Below, piece by piece: positions 1-5,410 of a stretch of DNA of 7,791 bases. Numbering within the stretch: the stretch's first letter is position 1; each line of letters opens with the position of its first letter. The translations under genes and the position numbers were made by a program. Where the stretch lies: NCBI GenBank assembly GCA_934654515.1, contig CAKUGA010000058.1:1-7791 (forward strand), read 5' to 3'. The notes under the pieces were generated by a model. It searched no databases, was not told the DNA's origin, and saw only the letters and a program-made list of their open reading frames with translations. The DNA is from an uncultured Collinsella sp. (lineage in GTDB: Bacteria > Actinomycetota > Coriobacteriia > Coriobacteriales > Coriobacteriaceae).

Positions 1-282
1 TTTGAGGCGGCGGTCTTTGACGTGCAGTACAAGAAGGCCAAGAACGCCCTGCATGCCACCGGGTGCAAGGAGTATTGCATCGGCGGCGGCGTTTCGGCCA
101 ACCCGCATCTGCGCGAGATGATGATCAAAAAGCTCGGGCGCCAGGGCATCCGTGTGACGGTGCCGCCTCTCTCGGCATGCACCGACAACGCCGCCATGAT
201 CGCGGAGGTCGCCCGCCGTAAATTCGATCGAGGAGAAATCTCGCCGTTCGACGTCGACGCCGATCCGAACATGACGCTGTAA
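1..282 (+). CDS. tsaD: tsaD 3' end, second copy (partial, runs off left edge)
   Basis: This is the C-terminal 93 codons plus TAA stop of a TsaD, the tRNA threonylcarbamoyladenosine transferase subunit that transfers the threonylcarbamoyl group to A37 of ANN-decoding tRNAs. It is open from the first base, so the 5' part lies outside the window; an internal GTG at 22 is not a convincing start. Visible family motifs are the glycine-rich GGGVSANPHLR stretch and CTDNAAMIA, whose Asp binds the active-site metal. The protein is identical at all 93 residues to the end of the fusion gene on the opposite strand (744-1025), but 30 of 282 bases differ, all silently. A recent duplicate would share codons and a dead copy would have amino-acid changes. 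So this is probably the end of a functional gene from a diverged lineage, or a junction between two strains in the assembly. Whether it is also fused to TsaB and RimI cannot be seen. Confidence 0.85.
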   Translation, partial: FEAAVFDVQYKKAKNALHATGCKEYCIGGGVSANPHLREMMIKKLGRQGIRVTVPPLSACTDNAAMIAEVARRKFDRGEISPFDVDADPNMTL

Positions 283-322
283 CTGGTACGGAGCGGTCCC
301 CGGCCCCGCCCGGGCCCCAGCG

Positions 323-427
323 GCCGCATATGAACTTTCCTGCTCGGACAGTCCTGCTCACGACGGAGGCCACATTAAGTGGCCTCCTGTTCGTGCGGAA
401 CTCGCGATAAAGTTCATATATGGCGGC
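323..427 (-). repeat. Palindromic element A (imperfect long hairpin)
   Basis: The outer arms are 323-338 (GCCGCATATGAACTTT) and 409-427, which pair except for a three-base indel. The centre is a perfect nine-base stem, GGAGGCCAC at 365-373 and GTGGCCTCC at 379-387, with loop ATTAA. Between arms and centre the two halves are imperfectly complementary, so the whole element can fold into one long interrupted hairpin. Read on the minus strand, its core (about 336-411) matches the core of element B closely: it begins TTTATCGCGAGTTCCGCACG and ends GAGCAGGAAA in both. The outer arms share no obvious sequence with those of B. There is no T-run after it on either strand, so it is not a standard intrinsic terminator. 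A structured RNA or a DNA hairpin element are both possible. Confidence 0.85.
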
Positions 428-465
428 AGGCGCCCGCCCCGCCCCCGAGGAGCTCCCATCCCAAA

Positions 466-502
466 TGTGCGGAGCAAAGCTCCGCACACCAACTTTTTCT
501 TT
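466..502 (+). terminator. Intrinsic terminator, plus strand
   Basis: A perfect ten-base stem, TGTGCGGAGC at 466-475 and GCTCCGCACA at 479-488, closes a three-base AAA loop and is followed by a T-rich run (TTTTTCTTT at 494-502). The T-run is only on the plus-strand 3' side, so it would end transcription arriving from the left tsaD copy. The T-run starts five bases after the stem, slightly further than ideal. Confidence 0.7.
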
Positions 503-507
503 CAGCT

Positions 508-573
508 AAAGAACGCCGGAAATTCGACGCTGGCTTGTTAACCTTGCTGGATGTTGTCGACGCCGATCCAGCC
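508..573 (+). pseudogene. Decayed remnant of a tsaD 3' tail
   Basis: In the frame starting at 508 the sequence reads KERRKFDAGLLTLLDVVDAD followed by P, which aligns with the TsaD tail ARRKFDRGEISPFDVDADP with one extra codon. RRKFD, the following G, DV and DADP are retained, and the DNA AAATTC and GTCGACGCCGATCC is shared. The stop codon of the parent gene is gone, and the frame stays open until TAA at 622, inside the arm of element B. Upstream of it lie a terminator stem and unrelated sequence, with no ribosome binding site, so it is unlikely to be translated. It is much more diverged than the left-edge copy, which suggests an older duplication event or a more distant source. The homology is short, so chance similarity is not fully excluded. 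Confidence 0.55.
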
Positions 574-596
574 CAGAAGCCATATCGATGCAGAAA

Positions 597-731
597 GGTC
601 CACGACCGGAGGGGCCGGATATAAGGTTTATCGCGAGTTCCGCACGCAAAGAAGGCCACTTAATGTGGCCTTCGTCTTGCGCAGGACTGTAGAGCAGGAA
701 ACCTTATATCCGGCCCCTCCGGTCGGGGACC
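597..731 (+). repeat. Palindromic element B (near-perfect 33-base arms)
   Basis: The arms at 597-629 and 699-731 are inverted copies matching at 32 of 33 positions (the only mismatch is at 602). The centre is a nine-base stem, GAAGGCCAC at 651-659 and GTGGCCTTC at 665-673, with loop TTAAT. The intervening halves are imperfectly complementary, so the 135 bases can form a single long hairpin. The core at about 627-701 is the same as that of element A read on the minus strand. It sits between the convergent tsaD remnant and the intact fusion gene, 12 bases beyond the stop codon of the latter. It may protect or end the operon transcript, but there is no T-run on the minus strand, so this role is inferred only from position. 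Confidence 0.9.
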
Positions 732-743
732 GCACCTTTGCGA

Positions 744-3128
744 CTACAGCGTCATGTTAGGATCGGCGTCGACATCGAACGGCGAGATTTCACCTCGGTC
801 GAATTTACGGCGGGCGACCTCCGCGATCATGGCTGCGTTATCGGTACAGGCAGATAAGGGCGGCACCGTTACGCGGATCCCCTGACGCCCAAGCTTCTTG
901 ATCATCATCTCGCGCAGATGCGGGTTGGCCGAGACGCCGCCACCGATGCAGTATTCCTTGCATCCGGTAGCGTGCAGTGCGTTTTTGGCCTTCTTGTACT
1001 GCACGTCAAAGACAGCTGCCTCAAACGAAGCCGCCAGATCGGGCAGGTGAATCGTGCGCCCGGCCTTGGTCTCCTGCTCGATGTAGAGCGTCACGGCCGT
1101 TTTAAGACCCGAAAGCGAGAAACGATAGTCTCCCCTGCTGTTAAGCGCACGGGGGAAGTCAATCGCCTTGGGATTGCCCGTCTCGGCCAGCTTGGAGATG
1201 ATGGGGCCACCGGGATAGCCCAGACCCAACGCCTTGGCTACCTTGTCGAAGGCCTCGCCCACAGCATCGTCGAGTGTCTCACCAAGTACCTCGTAGTCGC
1301 CCCATGCCTTCACGTGCACGAGCATGGTATGACCGCCCGAGACGAGCGTGAAGATAAACGGCGGCCTGAGATCGGGCTGCGCCAGCAGGTTGGCGAACAG
1401 ATGGCCCTCCAGATGGTTGACGCACACGAGCGGCTTGCCGGCGGCATAGGCAAAGCCCTTGGCGAAGGCGACGCCCACTACCAGAGCACCCACCAGGCCC
1501 GGACCCTGTGTCACGCCAACAGCGGCGAGTTCGCTCGGCGCGATGGCTCCACCCTCAAGACCAAGCGATGCTGCGGCATCCTCGAGCGCCGCATCCACGA
1601 CACTCACAATCACCTCAACGTGTTTGCGCGAGGCAATCTCGGGCACCACGCCGCCAAAGCGGGCGTGAAAATCAATCTGTGTCGACACCTGGTTGGCCAG
1701 CATATTGCCATCCGCATCGATAATCGCCACGGCCGTCTCGTCGCAGGAGCTCTCGATAGCGAGCACTAGGCGGCGGCGCTCAATTTCGGCACGCTCCCCC
1801 TCGGAGCGCCCAGGCGCAGGCAGCGGCCATACGCGCTGCTCTGCCGCCGTCGGCTCGGGCGAAGCATTGTCGACCGGAAGCACCAGGGGCAGCGGAGCCG
1901 TCATGACGATGGCGTCCTTGCCGGCACCATAGTAGCCGCGGCGACGGCCAGCCTCGGTAAAGCCCAGAGCGGCATAGAGCGCAATCGCGCCCTCATTGCC
2001 GTCCTCGACCTCGAGCGAAGCCGTGGTGCAGCCGAGCATCTGAGCATCATAGCTCACGTGCGACAGCAGCTTGCGGGCAATGCCCTCACGGCGATGCGCC
2101 GGGTCGACGGCGACATCCAGAATCTGCACATCGCCGTCCACGACCATACCGCCGGCAAGGCCCAGCAGTTTGCCGTCGTCGTGTGCCACCCACCAACTAC
2201 GCGGCGCAGCGACGTCCTCGCCCAGTTCGGACAGGAACATGCCCGGCGTCCACGCCTCGTGTCCGGCACCTTCAAAGCAGGCAGCCTCCAGCGCGCTCGC
2301 GCCCTCGGCATCCGCCGCGCCCATGGGACGGAACTGCAGATGACGACCGGCGAGCTCATCGGCAACGCCCGTAATTTCGCTCTGCGCGCTCTCGGCAAGA
2401 CCAAGACGCTTGCGCTCGTTTTCCTCAGCATCCGAAAGGCGCGTGTAAATCGGCAGGACGCGGACCGGATCGCCGTCACCCGCAGCGTGCGCGAGCAGCA
2501 AGCCCTCGCCCGAAGGCCACCACAGGTCGCGCTCCACGCAGCGGGCGGCCTCGTCCTCACCCAGCAGCTTGCCATAGCGCACGAGACCGTCACCGGTCAG
2601 TTGAACCTGGTCCCAGTCCGCTGCTTGGCGCCACTCATCGAGCGCCACGGCGGCCTTGACCACGTGCTCGCGCTCAAATTGACGCTCGGGACCCTCATCG
2701 ACCAGCATATACAGCGCCGGATATACCTCACCGCGCATAGCATCGGCCAAGATACCAAGCTTGCCGCGCACACCAGCCTTCCACGCCGTCCAAGCGCAAG
2801 CGTCGAGCGTCGACACGCCCAGCAGCGGAACATTGGCACCACGCGCGAGGCCCTTGGCAGTGGAGATGCCGATGCGCACACCCGTAAACGACCCCGGGCC
2901 GCGGCCGACCACGTAGCAACCAACATCGCTGCGATCCAGACCGGCTTGACCCAGCACGCCATCAACGGTATTCACGAGCTCAACGTTGGCGTGACGGCGA
3001 CACATGTGGTCGCCACTCACGAGCTTCGTCTCGCCCGTCTGCCCATCAATCCAGCTTGCCGCGCAGGCAAGCATGTCGGTCGAGGTATCGAGCGCCACCA
3101 CCAGCGCGTTGTCGTTATGCAAGCTCAT
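744..3128 (-). CDS. TsaB-RimI-TsaD fusion: t6A37 tRNA modification plus S18 N-acetyltransferase
   Basis: One 794-residue chain carries three proteins that are usually separate. Residues about 8-235 are TsaB, the dimerisation partner of TsaD, with GPGSFTGVRIG at 77-87. Residues about 260-412 are a RimI-type GNAT acetyltransferase, with the acetyl-CoA loop RREGIA at 346-351 and a downstream LYAALGF; RimI acetylates the N-terminus of ribosomal protein S18. A Pro/Glu/Arg-rich linker (about 413-452) leads to TsaD (453-794, the normal family length) with AIESSCDET at 457-465, metal-binding HLEGH (His572, His576), VSGGHT, FSLSGLKTAV and CTDNAAM (Asp763). TsaD and TsaB with TsaE transfer threonylcarbamoyl to A37 of ANN-reading tRNAs. 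I chose ATG at 3128, which overlaps the end of tsaE by 14 bases; a TTG at 3146 would add six residues but has no better ribosome site. All catalytic residues I looked for are present, so it should be active. Confidence 0.95.
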   Translation of the reverse strand: MSLHNDNALVVALDTSTDMLACAASWIDGQTGETKLVSGDHMCRRHANVELVNTVDGVLGQAGLDRSDVGCYVVGRGPGSFTGVRIGISTAKGLARGANVPLLGVSTLDACAWTAWKAGVRGKLGILADAMRGEVYPALYMLVDEGPERQFEREHVVKAAVALDEWRQAADWDQVQLTGDGLVRYGKLLGEDEAARCVERDLWWPSGEGLLLAHAAGDGDPVRVLPIYTRLSDAEENERKRLGLAESAQSEITGVADELAGRHLQFRPMGAADAEGASALEAACFEGAGHEAWTPGMFLSELGEDVAAPRSWWVAHDDGKLLGLAGGMVVDGDVQILDVAVDPAHRREGIARKLLSHVSYDAQMLGCTTASLEVEDGNEGAIALYAALGFTEAGRRRGYYGAGKDAIVMTAPLPLVLPVDNASPEPTAAEQRVWPLPAPGRSEGERAEIERRRLVLAIESSCDETAVAIIDADGNMLANQVSTQIDFHARFGGVVPEIASRKHVEVIVSVVDAALEDAAASLGLEGGAIAPSELAAVGVTQGPGLVGALVVGVAFAKGFAYAAGKPLVCVNHLEGHLFANLLAQPDLRPPFIFTLVSGGHTMLVHVKAWGDYEVLGETLDDAVGEAFDKVAKALGLGYPGGPIISKLAETGNPKAIDFPRALNSRGDYRFSLSGLKTAVTLYIEQETKAGRTIHLPDLAASFEAAVFDVQYKKAKNALHATGCKEYCIGGGVSANPHLREMMIKKLGRQGIRVTVPPLSACTDNAAMIAEVARRKFDRGEISPFDVDADPNMTL

Positions 3129-3621
3129 CTTGTACAGCCTTATCAATCAAATGGGAAAGCTCCATTGCGCGGTCACCGTGCGCCTCGAGCGTTATCGTTC
3201 GCACATCGCTGTCGCCCTCATCACGCTTGAACGTCACCGAAAGATACTCATCCGTCAGCTCGTCCTGGAATTGTTCGCCCCATTCCAGCAGGCAAGCACC
3301 CTCATAGCCCAGCACATCGAAAATGCCCGTATCCTCGAGCTCGTAGGCATGCTCCAGGCGGTATAGATCAAAGTGAAACAGCGGAATGCGACCTTGATCG
3401 TGAACGGCCATGAGCGCAAACGTAGGGCTCGTAACCATATGCCCATCGCCCAACCCGCGCGAGACGCCCTTGGTAAAGTGAGTTTTGCCCACTCCCAGGC
3501 CACCGGTCAGGATGAGCACATCGCCGTCCTCAAGGCACGGTGCAATTAGCTCGCCAAAGTACTCCGTATCGGCAGCGCAAGTCGTTTTGTAAGTACCTAC
3601 CCCCAGGCGCTCCAGGGACAT
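3115..3621 (-). CDS. tsaE: TsaE, ATPase of the t6A37 tRNA modification complex
   Basis: This 168-residue protein is a small P-loop ATPase that binds the TsaB-TsaD heterodimer and is needed for repeated rounds of threonylcarbamoyl transfer to tRNA A37 in bacteria. The Walker A motif GGLGVGKT is at 40-47. The family motifs SPTF (65-68), FDLYRLE (84-90) and LEWGE (112-116) are all present. Length is slightly above the usual 140-160. A clear AAGGAG lies five bases before ATG at 3621. It sits 12 bases after the uracil-DNA glycosylase gene and its end overlaps the start of the TsaB-RimI-TsaD gene by 14 bases, which suggests translational coupling of the partner proteins. TsaC, which makes the threonylcarbamoyl-AMP substrate, is not in the window. 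Confidence 0.95.
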   Translation of the reverse strand: MSLERLGVGTYKTTCAADTEYFGELIAPCLEDGDVLILTGGLGVGKTHFTKGVSRGLGDGHMVTSPTFALMAVHDQGRIPLFHFDLYRLEHAYELEDTGIFDVLGYEGACLLEWGEQFQDELTDEYLSVTFKRDEGDSDVRTITLEAHGDRAMELSHLIDKAVQDELA

Positions 3622-3633
3622 ATATGCTCCTTA

Positions 3634-4254
3634 TTATTCCGAGGCGTCCTCTGGCGCGGGATGTCGCTCCAGATAGTCGCCCAGCATCTTAAAGTCTTCC
3701 TCCAGCAGCTCCTGCCACGCCGGATTGCGCAGCGCTGCTGCCGGATGGAACGTGGGCATTACCACAAAATGCCCCATCTGGTGGAACCTGCCGCGCAGCT
3801 TAGTAATGCCAATCTCGGTCTTTAGCACAAAGTGTGTCGCGGGGTTGCCGAGCGTCACAATAATATCGGGCCAGATGCTTCGAATCTGCTCACGCAAAAA
3901 CGGCGAGCAAGCCAGCACTTCCTCGGGACGCGGATTGCGGTTTCCCGGCGGGCGGCACTTAAGCACGTTGGCAATGTAGACGTCTTCGCGTTTGAGCCCC
4001 GCCAGCGACAAAATGCCGTTGAGGTCCTCGCCTGCCGCCCCCACAAAGGGCTCGCCCTGCAAATCCTCATTGCGGCCCGGCGCCTCGCCAATAAACATCA
4101 CGCGAGCGTGGGGGTTTCCCACGCCAAACACGATGTTATGGCGCGACTGGTAAAGCTGGCAAAGGTGACAATCGCCCAGAACGGCCTCGATCTCCTCGAG
4201 TGCGACCTCACGCGGCGCCTGATGGCTATGGCCGGGGATGTGCATGACGCCCAT
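3634..4254 (-). CDS. Family 4 (iron-sulfur) uracil-DNA glycosylase
   Basis: The 206-residue product matches the family 4 uracil-DNA glycosylases, which remove uracil arising from cytosine deamination or dUTP misincorporation. Four cysteines that would hold a 4Fe-4S cluster are seen: Cys29-X2-Cys32, Cys100 and Cys116, in the family spacing. The active-site motif GEAPGRNEDLQGEPFVG runs 56-72, KCRPPGNRNP follows at 99-108, and the substrate motif HPAAALRNP begins at His170. The start at ATG 4254 is preferred because AGGAG lies five bases upstream at 4260-4264; an upstream in-frame start at 4302 would lie within alr and lacks such a site. The gap after alr is eight bases and the ribosome site overlaps the alr stop. 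Nothing about the residues is unusual. Its place among cofactor and wall genes looks like operon packing, not a shared pathway. Confidence 0.93.
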   Translation of the reverse strand: MGVMHIPGHSHQAPREVALEEIEAVLGDCHLCQLYQSRHNIVFGVGNPHARVMFIGEAPGRNEDLQGEPFVGAAGEDLNGILSLAGLKREDVYIANVLKCRPPGNRNPRPEEVLACSPFLREQIRSIWPDIIVTLGNPATHFVLKTEIGITKLRGRFHQMGHFVVMPTFHPAAALRNPAWQELLEEDFKMLGDYLERHPAPEDASE

Positions 4255-4259
4255 AGCGA

Positions 4260-4264
4260 CTCCT
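4260..4264 (-). promoter_or_regulatory. Ribosome binding site deciding the glycosylase start
   Basis: AGGAG on the minus strand, five bases before ATG at 4254 and overlapping the alr stop codon. It favours 4254 over the longer in-frame alternative at 4302, which would add 16 residues (MRLWYASR...) that do not resemble the family. Confidence 0.75.
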
Positions 4265-5408
4265 ACACGTAGACCTTGTCGAGACGCATACCAAAGCCGC
4301 AAGCGACCTCGTAGTTAATCGTGCCGCGTAGGCGCGCCATCTCGTCCATGGTAATCTCGGCATCTCCATCGCGGCCGACAATGATCATCTCGTCACCATA
4401 CTCGGCCTCGGGAATCTCATGCGCCGGGTTGGACTGAATGGCGACCATAAACTGGTCCATGCAGATATTGCCCACCTGACGCACACGCTCGCCGCGATAC
4501 AGCACGTCCATACGATTGGAAAGCGTACGCGAAAGGCCATCGGCATAACCGATCGGCAGCGTGCAGATCTGAACGCGCGTACGCGGTACGCGGTAGGTAA
4601 AACCGTAGCCCACGCCCTCACCCATCGCAGGGTGTGCCACGCGCGTCACACGCGCATGGACGCTCATAACGGGATCAAGCTGCATCACGCGGCCACTCAG
4701 CTCGCACGGCTGCATGCCATACAAGCCAACGCCGGCGCGGATCATATCAAAATGCATCGAGGGGTCGAGCATCGAGGACGGCGTGTTGGCGCAGTGCACG
4801 ATACCGCACTCAAAACCCGCATCCTTAATGGCCTGAACGGCCTCGGTAAAGCGCTGACATTGCAGCTTGTAGTCCCAGCCCGAAGGTTCATCGGCCGTGG
4901 CGAAGTGCGTAAATACGCCGTCGCACTGAATACCGCGATGGAAATTTATACCGCGGACAAAGTCGAGCACCTGCGTGTAGTGAACGCCGATACGATTCAT
5001 GCCCGTCTCGATGGCGAGATGATACTTGCCCACTTTGCCCGCCGCGACGGCACATTCGCCATACGCAAGAGCAAAGTCAGACGTATAGACCGAGGGCATG
5101 ATATCAAACTCGAGCAACGTCGGAATGGCCTCGATAGGCGGCTCGCTTAGGATGAGGATGGGTTTCGTAATCCCGCCCTGTCGGAGCTCAACGCCCTCGT
5201 TAACCGTCGCCACGGCAAACATGTCGGCACCGGCCGAATACATGATCTTGGCGCACTCAACAGCTCCATGACCATAAGCATCGGCCTTGACCACGCAGCA
5301 CAGGCGTTGACGTGGATTCAGCAAGTTCTTATAGGCCCTCGTGTTGCGACGGAGCGCCCCGCGGTCGATCTCGACCCAGGACCAGCGCGTCAAATCGGCT
5401 TTATTCAT
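4263..5408 (-). CDS. alr: Alanine racemase
   Basis: This 381-residue enzyme is a fold-type III pyridoxal phosphate enzyme that interconverts L- and D-alanine in the cytoplasm and so supplies D-alanine for peptidoglycan. The PLP lysine is Lys41 in VVKADAYGHG. GMNRIGV, the HFDMIRAGVGLYG segment and CMDQF are typical of the family. The second catalytic base is Tyr268 in GYGFTY, equivalent to Tyr265 of the Geobacillus enzyme, followed by PIGYADGLSR. The length is normal for the family. It starts two bases after the nnr stop, so translation is probably coupled. Pairing of alr with acpS and nnr in one cluster is common in Gram-positive bacteria, which supports the assignment. A serine racemase (VanT-like) is unlikely because no membrane domain is attached. 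Confidence 0.97.
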   Translation of the reverse strand: MNKADLTRWSWVEIDRGALRRNTRAYKNLLNPRQRLCCVVKADAYGHGAVECAKIMYSAGADMFAVATVNEGVELRQGGITKPILILSEPPIEAIPTLLEFDIMPSVYTSDFALAYGECAVAAGKVGKYHLAIETGMNRIGVHYTQVLDFVRGINFHRGIQCDGVFTHFATADEPSGWDYKLQCQRFTEAVQAIKDAGFECGIVHCANTPSSMLDPSMHFDMIRAGVGLYGMQPCELSGRVMQLDPVMSVHARVTRVAHPAMGEGVGYGFTYRVPRTRVQICTLPIGYADGLSRTLSNRMDVLYRGERVRQVGNICMDQFMVAIQSNPAHEIPEAEYGDEMIIVGRDGDAEITMDEMARLRGTINYEVACGFGMRLDKVYV

Positions 5409-5410
5409 GA

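Larger units (their letters stand above)
1..1025. repeat. Inverted duplication of the tsaD 3' end around a 461-base spacer
   Basis: Bases 1-282 (plus) and 744-1025 (minus) are inverted copies of the same coding segment, 252 of 282 bases identical by hand alignment. Similarity continues a little past the stop codons: both have GCGGTCCCCG about 10 bases downstream. Both copies then run into a palindromic element whose core has the same orientation relative to tsaD. The left limit of the repeat is unknown because it reaches the window edge; the arm may be much longer. The spacer contains element A, a plus-strand terminator, a decayed tsaD tail and element B. Confidence 0.85.

Noticed and set aside
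379..624. Possible small protein of 81 residues crossing the spacer on the plus strand.
   Set aside because: It starts inside the central stem of element A, crosses a terminator stem and ends in an arm of element B, with no ribosome site; only the tsaD-like part is meaningful.
323..731. Integron attC sites, because the elements are imperfect palindromes.
   Set aside because: attC sites conserve the outer core bases and vary in the centre; here the centre is conserved and the arms vary, and there is no integrase or cassette gene.
323..731. A pair of MITEs or an IS200/IS605-type element.
   Set aside because: The terminal repeats of A and B are unrelated, no target-site duplication is clear, and no transposase or remnant is present in the window.
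323..731. The published Collinsella-1 RNA motif.
   Set aside because: I cannot recall its consensus well enough to match it from the sequence; a covariance-model search would decide, so no such label is given.
1..760. CRISPR array, given several repeated segments.
   Set aside because: Only two copies of a long palindrome in inverted orientation exist, without regular spacing or short spacers.
918..1769. Long plus-strand open frame opposite the TsaD part of the fusion gene (283 codons).
   Set aside because: It lies antisense to a gene with all TsaD motifs, has no recognisable domain, and long antisense frames are expected opposite GC-rich coding sequence.
2058..3230. Plus-strand open frame of 390 codons opposite TsaB-RimI and the end of tsaE.
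   Set aside because: Antisense shadow of well-supported genes; it is rich in His, Arg and Ala with no domain signature.
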